From contig NZ_JODS01000044.1 in the NCBI RefSeq assembly GCF_000718025.1, positions 7,206 through 71,205 of the forward strand: DNA of 64,000 nt, in the 5' to 3' direction. The translations under genes and the position numbers were made by a program. Below are positions 1-9,001 of this stretch, in pieces. The DNA comes from Kitasatospora purpeofusca (lineage in GTDB: Bacteria > Actinomycetota > Actinomycetes > Streptomycetales > Streptomycetaceae). A model generated the notes under the pieces. It was not told the DNA's origin, did no database searches, and saw only the letters and a program-made list of their open reading frames with translations. The stretch's first letter is position 1, and each line of letters starts with the position of its first letter.

Positions 1-607
1 CGTTGGAGGTGGCCGCCGTGGTGTTGAGCAGGACTCCGGCCTCAACCCAGTCGCGGCGGTGCAGACTCATTTCGAGCTGGTTGACGACCAGCGGGAGGTC
101 AAGGTGCGCTTGGACATGGGCGATCTGTGCGGCGCTCATGTTCGAGACGCCGAAGCGGCGCACCATGCCCTGCCGGTGGAGGGAGTCGAGGGCTTCGGCG
201 ATCTCCTTCGGTCCGGCCAGCGGATCGGGACGGTGCAGCAGCAGAACGTCCAGCGAGTCGGTGCGCAGCCGGGTCAGGCTCTCCTCGACGCGCCGAAGGA
301 TGCTGGGTCCTCGCAGATCGTAGTGGCCGGGCCGCCCGTTGCCCGGCAGGCGGATGCCGCACTTGGTCTGCAGGGTGATGCGCTGGCGCAGGCCGGGTGA
401 GGCTGCCAGGACTTCGCCGAAGACCGCTTCGGACTTGCCGTGTCGGTAGATGTCGGCGTGGTCGAACGCGGTGATCCCGGCGTCGAGTGCGGCGCCGATC
501 GCGGCCTCGGCGTGGCGGACGTCCGCGGCCGTGTAGGGGTTGTCGTCCCACGTGCCGCCCAGTCCCATGCAGCCGTACAGCACTCTGCCGACGCCTGTTC
601 CGGTCAC
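1..607 (-). CDS. Aldo/keto reductase, C-terminal part off the window
   Basis: The reading frame starts at GTG (607-605), whose GTGA overlaps the stop of the upstream GMC gene, so the two are translationally coupled. The visible 202 residues are the N-terminal two thirds of an NADPH-dependent aldo/keto reductase barrel. They include GITAFDHADIY with the family's catalytic Asp and Tyr, a Lys in LQTKCGIR, the LDVLLLHRPD strand and GVSNMSAAQI. The family reduces aldehydes and ketones, often on sugars. As the last visible gene of the cyclitol operon it could reduce a keto-cyclitol or keto-sugar intermediate, which is inference. The left window edge cuts off the C-terminal cofactor-binding part. 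Confidence 0.88.
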   Translation of the reverse strand, partial: MTGTGVGRVLYGCMGLGGTWDDNPYTAADVRHAEAAIGAALDAGITAFDHADIYRHGKSEAVFGEVLAASPGLRQRITLQTKCGIRLPGNGRPGHYDLRGPSILRRVEESLTRLRTDSLDVLLLHRPDPLAGPKEIAEALDSLHRQGMVRRFGVSNMSAAQIAHVQAHLDLPLVVNQLEMSLHRRDWVEAGVLLNTTAATSN

Positions 608-2097
608 CGCTCGCCCCGGATCAGGTCGGCCAGCATCTCCGCGGCAGCGAGGACCGGCAGTTGGGTGTTGGCCGCCGGGACGGTCGGCAGGACGGAGGCG
701 TCGACGACGCGCAGGTTCGTCGTGCCCCGAACCCGGCCCTCACCGTCTACCACGGCCAGGGGATCGTCAGCCGTGCCCATGGCGCAGGTGCCCACAGGGT
801 GCCAGTAGGTTCCGAGGCGGGCTCGCAGGTCCTGGTCGGACAGGTGGTGGGCAGGCTGGCCTTGTACGGGTGCGGCCAGCGACTTGAGCGCCGTGGTCGC
901 GGCCATCCGCTGGACGATCTCCAGGCCCGAGCGCAGGACGGCGAGGTCGTGGCCGTCCTCGTCGGTGAGGAAGCCGGGGTCGATCTGCGGGGGCGTGGCG
1001 CTGTCCGCCGAAGTGAGTCTCACGGTCCCGCGTGAGGCCGGGTTCATCACGAAGGCGGAGATGCCGGCCTCGTACTGGCCCGGCGGGAGTTTGCCGAACA
1101 GCGGCGGTCCGGCGACGGGCAGGATGTGGAGGTCCCAGGAGCCGACCGGACAGAGTTCGCTGGCTGCTCTGACCAGCATGCGGCTGACGTACAGGTCGCC
1201 GTCGGCTTCCTTGGCGGCGAGTGCCGCGTTCAGCTCGTCCGTGGGCTGGAGCGGCACGAAGACGCCGGGCTGGTCGACCAGGTTCGATCCGACTCCGGGA
1301 AGGTCGGCTTCGGATCGGATGCCGAGGTCGAGGAGGTGGTTCGCGGGGCCGATTCCGCTGCGCATGAGGAGGGCGGGCGAGCCGAAGGTGCCGCAGGCCA
1401 GCAGGTAGCTGTCCGCGAGGAGTGTCCGTTGGCGGCCGTCGGTCTCGACCAGGGCGCCACGGACGCGGCCGCCGCGGATGTCCAGCCGTTCCACGGTGGC
1501 GTTGCCGATAATAGTGAGGTTGGGTCGGGGCCGCGCCTCGTCGAGGTAAGCGAACGCCGCGTTGTGGCGGACCCCGTCGACAGCGTTGAGGAGGGGGGTC
1601 CCGTAGCCAGGGCCGCCGGGGGTGCCCATGTCCACCTGGCTGTAGCCGAGTTCCGCGGCCGCTGCGAGGGCCGACGTGCTCCAGGGGGAGAACTCTCTCT
1701 CCGGAGCCTGGGACATGCCCATCTGGGAGAGGGCCGCGAGGCGGTAAGGCTCCATCGCTGTCGCCGTCCAGCGCGGGCCTCCTCGGCGGGCCCATGCGGC
1801 ATGGTCGGCCTCGGAGCCCCAGGTGTTCCAGCAGCCGTTGATGCAGGACGAGCCGCCGAGGAGGCGTGCGCGGATGCGGTGGGCGGGGGCGTGGCGCTCC
1901 CACACCTCCTCCCGCGGCAACGCCCGGGCGTTGAGCACCCCGTCGGGCCAGGTGTTCCGGTCGGGGCCGAGGTCCGGCCCGGCCTCCACCAGGCACACGG
2001 TGCGGTCCGGGTCCTCGCTCAGGCGAGCCGCCAGGACGCAGCCCGCCACTCCCCCACCGAGGACGAGCGTGTCGTATCCGATCGCGTCGTCCGTCAT
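604..2097 (-). CDS. GMC-family FAD-dependent oxidoreductase
   Basis: This is a 497-residue flavoprotein of the glucose-methanol-choline oxidoreductase family. The N-terminal Rossmann motif VLGGGVAGCVLAARL and the acidic end of strand two (LVEAGPD) bind FAD. LGGSSCINGCWNTWGS is the first GMC signature, and the C-terminal YWHPVGTCAMG with VDASVLPTVPAANTQ carries the active-site His region and the second FAD signature. The ATG at 2097 overlaps the PfkB stop as ATGA; a longer frame upstream lies inside the kinase gene. Family members oxidise alcohols or sugars. In this cluster it is the best candidate for oxidising a cyclitol hydroxyl to the ketone used by the aminotransferase, because no zinc alcohol dehydrogenase is visible. 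That role is inference; the family call is firm. Confidence 0.92.
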   Translation of the reverse strand: MTDDAIGYDTLVLGGGVAGCVLAARLSEDPDRTVCLVEAGPDLGPDRNTWPDGVLNARALPREEVWERHAPAHRIRARLLGGSSCINGCWNTWGSEADHAAWARRGGPRWTATAMEPYRLAALSQMGMSQAPEREFSPWSTSALAAAAELGYSQVDMGTPGGPGYGTPLLNAVDGVRHNAAFAYLDEARPRPNLTIIGNATVERLDIRGGRVRGALVETDGRQRTLLADSYLLACGTFGSPALLMRSGIGPANHLLDLGIRSEADLPGVGSNLVDQPGVFVPLQPTDELNAALAAKEADGDLYVSRMLVRAASELCPVGSWDLHILPVAGPPLFGKLPPGQYEAGISAFVMNPASRGTVRLTSADSATPPQIDPGFLTDEDGHDLAVLRSGLEIVQRMAATTALKSLAAPVQGQPAHHLSDQDLRARLGTYWHPVGTCAMGTADDPLAVVDGEGRVRGTTNLRVVDASVLPTVPAANTQLPVLAAAEMLADLIRGER

Positions 2098-3017
2098 GCG
2101 TTCCCCTTCTGCACCGCGTCGAGTTCCGCAGCGCGGGCGAGGAGTTCGCCGCGGCCGATGGAGTCGGTGCTCGTTGCCGGAACCGTGCACGCGTACGCTC
2201 CGGCGATCGCCCCGTAGCGCGCGCAACGCGCCGCCGGCTCGTCGGCCAGCCACCCGAGCAGGAATCCCGAGACGAAGGCGTCGCCCGCGCCGTTGGAGTC
2301 GACCACCGCAGTGGGCGGGGGGACGGCCGGGATGTGCGTGATCCTTCCCTCGGTCAGCATGTAGGCGCCCTCAGCGCCCGCCATGGCGACGACCGTCCGG
2401 GCTCGGCCTCGCTCGACGATCAGGCGCATGGTGCGCTCGGGATCGGCCAGGGCCGTTGTGGAGACGAAGACGAGGTCCGCCCCGTAGGCGAACGGTTCGT
2501 GGTAGGCGTTGACGCCGTCCCAGTTGTGCAGGTCGGTGGAGACCGTCAGGCCGGCTTCGCGCAGCAGCGGCAACGCGAAGGCGCACGGATAGGTGATCGA
2601 CACGTGGGCGTGCCGGCTATCGGCGGCCAGCGCCCGGACAGTGTCCTCGGGCAGCCGGTCGGCCTCGTGGGAGCGGCTGTCGTCGTAGAGCGACAGCCTC
2701 CGGCCGTCGGGGCCGACGAGGTTGACGGCGCGCTTGGTTCCCCCCGGCAGAGGGACATCGGTGAGCGGAATCCCGCGGTTGCGGTGCAGGGCCCGGATCA
2801 GGTCGCCCGGATGGTCGGCACCGATCATGTCGAGGTGGTGGGTACGCAGGCCCAGCGCGCTCAGTCCGAGGGCGACGAAGTCACCGGTCTGGCCGGCCCT
2901 CATCTCGATCCTGGGGACCATGTAACTGTCGGCGAACGGGAGCGGAAGCTCGGGGACGTAAACGATCGTGTCGACCCCGGCGCCTCCGAGGACGAGGACG
3001 TCCGTCTCAGTACTCAA
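2094..3017 (-). CDS. PfkB-family carbohydrate kinase
   Basis: This 307-residue protein has the ribokinase/PfkB layout: an N-terminal VLVLGGAGVDTIVYV strand, an RAGQTGDFVALGLSALG sugar-binding segment with the conserved Gly pair, and the C-terminal ATP/anion-hole motif DSNGAGDAFVSGFLLGW containing the catalytic Asp. The start is TTG at 3017, supported by a GAGAGGA ribosome site seven bases upstream; no ATG fits as well. It is the first gene of the pfkB-GMC-AKR subgroup, separated from malQ by a 272-base gap with operator-like palindromes. Known family members phosphorylate sugars, nucleosides or cyclitols at a hydroxyl. Phosphorylation of a cyclitol or pseudo-sugar intermediate is the likely role by context; the substrate is unknown. 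Confidence 0.9.
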   Translation of the reverse strand: MSTETDVLVLGGAGVDTIVYVPELPLPFADSYMVPRIEMRAGQTGDFVALGLSALGLRTHHLDMIGADHPGDLIRALHRNRGIPLTDVPLPGGTKRAVNLVGPDGRRLSLYDDSRSHEADRLPEDTVRALAADSRHAHVSITYPCAFALPLLREAGLTVSTDLHNWDGVNAYHEPFAYGADLVFVSTTALADPERTMRLIVERGRARTVVAMAGAEGAYMLTEGRITHIPAVPPPTAVVDSNGAGDAFVSGFLLGWLADEPAARCARYGAIAGAYACTVPATSTDSIGRGELLARAAELDAVQKGNA

Positions 3018-3201
3018 TGGGTGTTCCTCTCGGGCTTGACGCCTGGCGACTGCGGCTGTCGGACTGCGGGCGCCCCGGCATTGGCGGGCACCGGCCGGGG
3101 TGCCGGGCGACGGCGCGGCTCCCGCCCGCCCCTCGCAGTTGTCCGACGGACAGTCAGTTCAACGTGGTGGAGATGGAGTCAAGCAGGCACACCAAACGGA
3201 T

Positions 3202-3239
3202 GGCAAGATTTTGCCGCTGTTTTCTGCAAATGTTTGCAG
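3202..3239. promoter_or_regulatory. Two LacI-type operator palindromes upstream of the PfkB gene
   Basis: The 272-base gap between malQ (ends 3290) and the PfkB start (3017) contains CTGCAAATGTTTGCAG at 3224-3239, a perfect inverted repeat with 7-base arms and a 2-base spacer. GGCAAGATTTTGCC at 3202-3215 has 5-base arms. GCAAA/TTTGC arms are typical of LacI-family operators that control glucoside genes in actinomycetes. A LacI gene lies at 23276-24301, so a separate, co-regulated promoter for the pfkB-GMC-AKR subgroup is likely (inference). Confidence 0.6.
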
Positions 3240-3289
3240 TGGTTGGTGGGTCGGCCTTTGTCGGGGAGGGTTCCGGGGCGCGCCGCGCG

Positions 3290-5362
3290 TTACGGGGCCT
3301 GCAGGTCCTGGTAGAGGGCGGAGACTGCACGGGGTCCCGGCCGGGCGGCCAACTGCTCCAGCGTCAAGGGGGAACCGGTCGCATCGGCGATCGGCAGACG
3401 CCAGTTGGGGTATTCGTCGACCGTGCCGGGAAGGTTCTGCGGACGGCGGTCCCCCACGGTGTCCGGCAGCCAGACACCGAGCAGCTTCGCCGGGGTGAGG
3501 GCGAGGAAGCGGTGCAGGCCCAGCACCTCCCGCCCGGGTGCGGGCCCGTCCTGCGGGTCCAGCGCCCCGACCCGGTCGAGTTCGGCGAGCCAGCCGGAAC
3601 GCTCCGCCGCCGCAGCGGCCGCGGCCGTCTCCACCGGCTCGGCGAGCAGGCCGAGGTCCGCGTGAAGAGCCACGTGTTCGCCGTCCAGCCAGGCTGCGGT
3701 GCTGGGAAGGTCGTGGGTCGTCAGGGTGGCCAGGCAGTCGGCACGCCACTGCTCGGGCGGGAGCGGCCCGGAGCGCTGCTCCGACCCGCCCCGGAACTCG
3801 AAGCGCAGCACGGACGTACCGAGGATCCCCCGGTCCGTCAGCTCCTCCCGAACACCGTGCTCGACGGTGCCCAGGTCCTCACCGATCACCATCGTGCCGG
3901 CCCGGTGCGCCTCCAGCGCAAGGACCCCGAGCATCGCCTCGTGGTCGTACCTGACGTAGGCGCCCTCGCTGGCCCGTGCCCCGGCGGGCACCCACCAGAG
4001 CCGGAACAGCCCCATGATGTGGTCCAGTCGAAGCGCTCCGGATCTGCGCAGCGTGCCGCGCAGCACGTCGGCGAACGGCGCGTACCCGGCGTCGGCGAGG
4101 GTGTCGGGCCGCCAGGGCGGCAGGCCCCAGTCCTGGCCGTGCGGGTTGAAGTCGTCGGCCGGGCAGCCGACGGTCATGCCCTCGGCGAGGAAGTGCTGGA
4201 GGGTCCAGGCGTCCGCGCCCTCGGGGTCGACGCCGACCGCCAGGTCGTGCATGAGGCCGATCGCCATGCCGGTGTCCGTCGCGGCCTGCTGTGCCTCGCC
4301 GAGTTGCTCGTCGACCAGCCAGGCGATCCTGCGGTGGAACTCGATGCGGTCGGCCAGCTCGCGGCGTGCTTCGGCGATGCCGGGCCCGTCGGGGCTGCGC
4401 AGCCCCGTGGGCCAGGAGCGCCAACGGGTGCCGTGCACCTCCGCGAGGGCGCACCAGGTCGCGTAGTCGCTCAGCCCGGGCCCCTCGGCGTCGGTGTAGC
4501 GCCGGAAGGCGGCCCGCCGCACGGGGTCGAGCGGCACCCGGTGCAGGAGTTCCAGGGCCCGGAACTTAAGGTCGCGGACCGCGACGCGGTCGATCAGGCC
4601 GCCGGTGAGGACGCCTTCGCGCAGCCCCTCGGCACGCGCGGCCAGCTCGCCCACGACGGCGCGGTCCCCTGGCGCCAGGGCGGCGTACTCGGGCAGGGTC
4701 TCGATCCGCAGGTTCATCGGGTCGGGGTAGCGCCGACTGCTGGGCCGGTAGGGGGACGGGTCGGGCAGTGCCCCGGGTACGTAGGCGTGGAGCGGGTTGA
4801 GCTGGATGAAGTCGGCGCCGAGCCCGCCGGCCCAGCGGCCGAGGTCGGCCAGGTCGCCGAGGTCGCCCATGCCCCAGGAGCGGTTGGAGAGGACCGAGTA
4901 CAGCTGGGCCAGGAAGCCCCAGCCCCGGCGGGCGGGGCCGGCCAGGCGGGTGGGGGCGACGAGCAGGGGCACGACTTCGGTGCGGCCCGCCCGCTCGGCG
5001 TGGAGGGTGTGGCGGCCGACCGGGATTTCGGCCAGGTCTTTTCCGAGGTCGCGGACGGACAGGGTCAGACCCTCCTCGGTCTCGACCCGCAGTCGGGTGT
5101 TCGGCGCCGTTCGCAGGTCGTTGCGCGGGCGTCCGGAACGCAGGACGACGCTGGGGGGCAGCAGCCGCTCGGCGAGGGTGCTGCGGCGCTCGGTCAGGGC
5201 CTCGCGAACGGCTCTGTCGGTGGCTGCGTCGACGCCGAGCGCGGCGAGTAGGGCGCGCAGGGTTTCGGGAGAGGTCTCGACCCGCTGTCCGAGGTCGGTG
5301 GTCCAGTGGGTGGCGACGTGGTGGAGTTCGGCCAGGTCGGCCAGGTCACGGGCGGGCGGCAT
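3290..5362 (-). CDS. malQ: 4-alpha-glucanotransferase (amylomaltase), GH77
   Basis: This 690-residue protein matches the GH77 amylomaltase family, which transfers alpha-1,4-glucan segments between maltodextrins and releases glucose in the cytoplasm. Visible motifs are SNRSWGMGDLGDLADLG, DFIQLNPLHA, SSRRYPDPMNLRIE, LRLDHIMGLFRLWWVPAGA (nucleophile Asp region), MVIGEDLGTVEHGVREEL (acid/base Glu) and TTHDLPSTAAWLDGEH. The ATG at 5362 has a CGGAGAG ribosome site; a longer frame exists but is read within the HAD gene. It overlaps the HAD gene by 17 bases. The acarbose cluster also encodes an amylomaltase (AcbQ), which fits a role in supplying or rearranging the maltosyl part of a pseudo-oligosaccharide. 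A purely maltodextrin-catabolic role is the alternative. Confidence 0.93.
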   Translation of the reverse strand: MPPARDLADLAELHHVATHWTTDLGQRVETSPETLRALLAALGVDAATDRAVREALTERRSTLAERLLPPSVVLRSGRPRNDLRTAPNTRLRVETEEGLTLSVRDLGKDLAEIPVGRHTLHAERAGRTEVVPLLVAPTRLAGPARRGWGFLAQLYSVLSNRSWGMGDLGDLADLGRWAGGLGADFIQLNPLHAYVPGALPDPSPYRPSSRRYPDPMNLRIETLPEYAALAPGDRAVVGELAARAEGLREGVLTGGLIDRVAVRDLKFRALELLHRVPLDPVRRAAFRRYTDAEGPGLSDYATWCALAEVHGTRWRSWPTGLRSPDGPGIAEARRELADRIEFHRRIAWLVDEQLGEAQQAATDTGMAIGLMHDLAVGVDPEGADAWTLQHFLAEGMTVGCPADDFNPHGQDWGLPPWRPDTLADAGYAPFADVLRGTLRRSGALRLDHIMGLFRLWWVPAGARASEGAYVRYDHEAMLGVLALEAHRAGTMVIGEDLGTVEHGVREELTDRGILGTSVLRFEFRGGSEQRSGPLPPEQWRADCLATLTTHDLPSTAAWLDGEHVALHADLGLLAEPVETAAAAAAAERSGWLAELDRVGALDPQDGPAPGREVLGLHRFLALTPAKLLGVWLPDTVGDRRPQNLPGTVDEYPNWRLPIADATGSPLTLEQLAARPGPRAVSALYQDLQAP

Positions 5363-6269
5363 CGATTCGGCTCTCCGGTCGGTCGGTGGTGGGTCGGGTA
5401 CTGGTTGGCCGGTGCGAGGTGGGCCGATCGGTGGGAGGGTCGGCGGCGGCGGCCGGGAAAAGCCGCTCGAGGACTGCGGCGACGCCGTCGTCCTCGTTGC
5501 TGGGTGCGGTTTCGTCGGCACGGCGCCGCAGTTCGGGGTGGGCGTTGGCCATGGCGACGCCGTGGCCGGCCCACTCGATCATGGGGATGTCGTTGGGCAT
5601 GTCGCCGAACGCGAGGGTCTCGTCGGGTTTGAAGCCGAGCATGGCGGCCGCGGCGGCAAGCCCGCTCGCCTTGCTGACACCGGCCGGGAGCAGTTCCACC
5701 AGTCCCTCGCCGGAGTGGGTGACGGTGACGTGATCGGCGCAGACCTGCTGGGCCAGTGCGGCGAGTTCGTCGTCGTTCAGGTTGTCGTGCCGGATGAGCA
5801 CCTTGTCGACGGGTTGTGCCCAGAGGTCGTCCGGTTGTTCGGCGAGCAGCCAGCCGTGCCGCAGCCGGCTCTCGAAGCCGGGCAGGACCTTGAACTCTCC
5901 GGCCAGCCCTGTGGTCACCACCGCGAGCCTCAAAGGTCCCGCCCGCTCGGCGATGCGTGCGACCAGGGGACGCACGGTGGGTGCGTGCAGTACGGTCGAC
6001 GACAGGAGCCGGTCGGCGCCGACGTCGTAGAGCTGGGCCCCTTGGCCGCAGATCGCCAGGCCGCGGTAGTCGAGCCGTTCCAGGAGGGTGCGGCAGCCTG
6101 CCGCGGCGCGGCCGGTGACCACCAGGTGCCGCGCTCCGGCGGCCTCTGCGCGGGCGAGCGCGGCACGGGTGCGGGCGGAGACGCTGAGGTCGCTGCGCAG
6201 CAGCGTCCCGTCCAGGTCGGTGGCGACGACGGCGAACGGTGGTGGGCGGTGGCGGGCGGGTGCGGTCAT
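5346..6269 (-). CDS. HAD-superfamily (Cof-type) sugar phosphatase
   Basis: This 307-residue protein is a Cof-like HAD hydrolase. It has motif I DLDGTLL (nucleophile Asp and acid/base Asp), motif II VVTGRA, a Lys in LPAGVSKASGL (motif III) and motif IV GDMPNDIPMIEWAGHGVAMANA. Between motifs II and III lies the alpha/beta cap of type IIB enzymes. It ends inside malQ and starts four bases after the glycosyltransferase stop. Cof-type enzymes dephosphorylate sugar phosphates. A phosphatase acting on a cyclitol-7-phosphate or pseudo-sugar phosphate is the contextual guess, as proposed for comparable phosphatases in aminocyclitol clusters. Confidence 0.88.
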   Translation of the reverse strand: MTAPARHRPPPFAVVATDLDGTLLRSDLSVSARTRAALARAEAAGARHLVVTGRAAAGCRTLLERLDYRGLAICGQGAQLYDVGADRLLSSTVLHAPTVRPLVARIAERAGPLRLAVVTTGLAGEFKVLPGFESRLRHGWLLAEQPDDLWAQPVDKVLIRHDNLNDDELAALAQQVCADHVTVTHSGEGLVELLPAGVSKASGLAAAAAMLGFKPDETLAFGDMPNDIPMIEWAGHGVAMANAHPELRRRADETAPSNEDDGVAAVLERLFPAAAADPPTDRPTSHRPTSTRPTTDRPESRIDAARP

Positions 6270-6272
6270 CGG

Positions 6273-8432
6273 TCAGTCCCTCTCGAGTCCGGCGCCGACG
6301 GGGGTGGCCGGCCGGCAGGCGTCGAGGGGGCGCTCGTCCCAGGCGGTGCGGCCGCCGCGCAGTTGCAGGAGGAAGGCCAGCGGTACGGCCGGTGTGTGCG
6401 CGAGCGTGGTCGTGAAGTGTCCGTCGGTCCCGGTGAGGCGGTGCTCGCCGGACGGCAGCACGAGCAGGACGCTCTCGGCGTGCGGCAGCCGGTAGTCGAT
6501 CCGCAGGCCTTCGCCGGTCCACTCGGCCCGGCAGCGTCCGTCGAGCGCGGTGACGAGGTCGGGGTCGTCCAGGAGGGTGGCGAGGTCGGCGCAGCGGGTG
6601 AAGTCGGCTCTGGCGAAGGCGGCGGCGAACAGGTCCGCCACGGCGTTGCGGTCCATGTCCGGTATGCACTTGCGGTAGGCCGTGAGGTCGCCCCGCAGCT
6701 TCGCGGCTTCGGCGATCTCGCGGCGGTGGGTGACCCAGTCGGTGTCGGCCAGGGTGGTGAACCAGCCGTACTGGGTGGCCCGCTCCGGGGTCAGGCCGGG
6801 CAGGACTCCCGCGGCAGCGGCGGCGAAGGTCGCCAGGCGGGTGGTGGCGGCCTTGCGCCAGGTGAAGCGGCGGGCGAGGGCGCGGGCGTTGTCGGACAGG
6901 CGGCGGTACTCGGCCGGGTCCTCGCGGTGGATCCGGGCGGCTTCCAGGATGCGCTCGGTGAGGGCGGAGGTGAGCAGCGGGTCGTCCTCGGCGAAGGAGC
7001 GGGGAACGGCGAAGCCGGTGGCGTCCGGGTGTTCGCGCGGCAGGTGGTGGCGGTAGTGGGTGGTGACCGCCTGTGCGGTGCCGATCGGTACGGCGCCGCA
7101 GGCCATCAGCTGGCCCTGGGCGATCAGGAAGGAGTCCAGTTCGAATTTCGACGGGAAGAGGCAGAAGTCGGCGGCCACTGCCTCCTGGTGGAGCACGTCC
7201 TCGCCGGCCATGGCCCAGTCGAGCCGGATGCGCCCGGGGTGCCGGTCGGCGACCTCCTGGAAGTAGGGGTCGCCGACCGCGCTGAGGACGTTGTCCCCGC
7301 CGGCGGCGACGGCGCAGCGGATGATGACGTTGATGTCGGGGTCGGCGGTGAGCGAGGTGTCGATCGCCCGGAACAGTTCGACCTGTCCCTTGTGGTGCGG
7401 GGAGAAGCGGGCGACGTGGTAGAAGGTCGGCAGTTGCGGGTCCAGTCCGAGGGCGGTGAGGATCTGTTCCCGGTCGCTGTCGGCGGGTTCGCGGGCGAGC
7501 CAGCTGTCGGGCACCGCGCAGCCGCCGACGAACTGGCGTTCTGCGCTCTGGCGGACGATCCGTTGGACGGTGAGGTGCTGAAAGGCCTGTTCGAAGGGGG
7601 TGTCCTGGAAGGTGGAGTAGAAGTCCAGCTGGCCGGGGGTGAGGAAGTCCAGCAGGTCGCAGTTGGCTGCGATCAGGGCGAAGTAGCCGATGCCGTTGGT
7701 GGTCGCGGGTTCGGTCAGGTGGGTGGCGGGCAGGTGGGCGGCCATCGCCTGGGCGAGGGTGCCGAGGGGCGGCCGGTCGGCGAGCGCGTCCAGGTCGGCG
7801 GTGGTGTCGAACAGGTTCAGCAGGCGTTCCAGCTGGGGGCGGTGGATCTGCTGGTTGATCGGCATGTTGCTGGCGAGTGTGCTGACCACCAGGAACCTCG
7901 GGTCGTCGCGGAGTACCGGCGGCAGCAGGTAGTGGTAGTAGGGCTCGTAGGCCTGGACGACGGCCGGCTCCGCGTCCAGGTCGAGGTGGGCGCGCAGGAA
8001 CCGCAGCCCGGAGACCTGGAAGACGAGTGGTTTGAAGAAGGCCAGGTCGCTGCCCTCGCTCGCGCGGGCCGGGTAGATGCGCTCGGGCAGCAGGTCGAGG
8101 TACTCGTCGGACAGGAGATAGATGTCGACGCCTTCGTGGCGCAGGCGGTGGGCACGGGTGGTGAGATGCAGTTCGAGTTCGGCGGGTTGTCCGGGCCACA
8201 CGTCGGGGTCCAGTACCAGTGGCACGGTGTGCCGGTCCGCGTGGTCGAGTTCCTCGAGGTCGTAGTGGGCCCTGAGGTGGTCGAGGCAGCCGTGTGCCGG
8301 GGTGATCACGGAGACGCGGTGGCCCTGGTCGGCGAACTCGCGGGCCAGGTTCCACACCAGTGAGGCGAGGCCGCCACGCATGAGGCGGACGTCGAAGCCC
8401 AGGCTCTCGAAAGCGAATTTGACGATGTGCAC
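6273..8432 (-). CDS. Starch-synthase-like glycosyltransferase A
   Basis: The protein has 719 residues. GTG at 8432 follows a GAGAGGA site. The N-terminal domain begins HIVKFAFESLGFDVRLMRGG and continues LVWNLAREFADQGHRVSVITPAHG, the glycine-loop region of glycogen/starch synthase-type (GT5/GT4, GT-B fold) enzymes. The second domain has ARFSPHHKGQVELFRAID and LFPSKFELDSFLIAQGQLM, the donor-nucleotide site with its conserved acidic residue. The C-terminal 150 residues hold a small beta-rich extension seen also in the paralogue at 11993-14095, with which it shares its whole layout. It lies three bases from the HAD gene. By analogy with the starch-synthase-like AcbS family, it is likely to join a nucleotide-activated sugar or cyclitol to a sugar acceptor; donor and acceptor are unknown. 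Confidence 0.82.
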   Translation of the reverse strand: MHIVKFAFESLGFDVRLMRGGLASLVWNLAREFADQGHRVSVITPAHGCLDHLRAHYDLEELDHADRHTVPLVLDPDVWPGQPAELELHLTTRAHRLRHEGVDIYLLSDEYLDLLPERIYPARASEGSDLAFFKPLVFQVSGLRFLRAHLDLDAEPAVVQAYEPYYHYLLPPVLRDDPRFLVVSTLASNMPINQQIHRPQLERLLNLFDTTADLDALADRPPLGTLAQAMAAHLPATHLTEPATTNGIGYFALIAANCDLLDFLTPGQLDFYSTFQDTPFEQAFQHLTVQRIVRQSAERQFVGGCAVPDSWLAREPADSDREQILTALGLDPQLPTFYHVARFSPHHKGQVELFRAIDTSLTADPDINVIIRCAVAAGGDNVLSAVGDPYFQEVADRHPGRIRLDWAMAGEDVLHQEAVAADFCLFPSKFELDSFLIAQGQLMACGAVPIGTAQAVTTHYRHHLPREHPDATGFAVPRSFAEDDPLLTSALTERILEAARIHREDPAEYRRLSDNARALARRFTWRKAATTRLATFAAAAAGVLPGLTPERATQYGWFTTLADTDWVTHRREIAEAAKLRGDLTAYRKCIPDMDRNAVADLFAAAFARADFTRCADLATLLDDPDLVTALDGRCRAEWTGEGLRIDYRLPHAESVLLVLPSGEHRLTGTDGHFTTTLAHTPAVPLAFLLQLRGGRTAWDERPLDACRPATPVGAGLERD

Positions 8433-8458
8433 CGTCGGGTCCTCTCTGTCGTCGCGTC

Positions 8459-9001
8459 TCAGACCGCGCCGGGGGTGTGCAGCGTGAGCAGGGCGTGTGC
8501 GGCCAGGGTCGCGGTGTCGGTGATCCGTTCGGAGCGGACGAGTTCGCGCCATTCGTGCGGGTCGGCCCAGCGCTGGACCATGTCCGCCTCGGAGGCCTCG
8601 CGCTCGGGCCGGCCCGCTGTCAGCTGCTCGGCGAGGAAGACGTGGCAGCCTTGGCTCGAGTAGCCGTAGGCGACGTGCAGTCGGCCCAGATAGGTCATCC
8701 GGTCGGCCCGCAGGCCGGTCTCCTCACGCAGTTCGGTGCGGGCGAGGTCGAGCGGGTCCGTTCCGTGATGGCCCTGGGGCCAGGAGCCCTGGGGGAATTC
8801 CCAGTACCGTCCGGCCACCGGGTAGCGGTACTGCTCGACGAGGTGCACCCGGTCGTCCTGGCGGGGAATCACCAGGGCGTAGTCGGGTTTGTCGACGACG
8901 CCGTACAGGCCGGTGCTGCCGTCGGCCCGTTCGACGGTGTCCTCGCGGACCGTCATCCACGGGTTGCGGTAGACCTGGCGGGAGCGGAGGGTGCGGATCA
9001 C
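8459..9001 (-). CDS. Nudix hydrolase (ADP-ribose pyrophosphatase-like)
   Basis: This 180-residue Nudix protein has the box within GTDPLDLARTELREETGL, with the metal-binding REETGL core, preceded by the YWEFPQGS beta strand typical of ADP-sugar pyrophosphatases. GTG at 9001 overlaps the preceding reductase stop as GTGA, behind a GGAGG site. These enzymes hydrolyse nucleoside diphosphates linked to another moiety, here perhaps a misactivated nucleotide sugar. A Nudix gene also occurs in some aminocyclitol clusters. The role here is inferred from the position between a reductase and a glycosyltransferase. Confidence 0.9.
   Translation of the reverse strand: MIRTLRSRQVYRNPWMTVREDTVERADGSTGLYGVVDKPDYALVIPRQDDRVHLVEQYRYPVAGRYWEFPQGSWPQGHHGTDPLDLARTELREETGLRADRMTYLGRLHVAYGYSSQGCHVFLAEQLTAGRPEREASEADMVQRWADPHEWRELVRSERITDTATLAAHALLTLHTPGAV

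Noticed and set aside
4797..8363. Long plus-strand open frame across malQ, the HAD gene and the glycosyltransferase
   Set aside because: It runs antisense over several well-supported genes and has no recognisable protein features.
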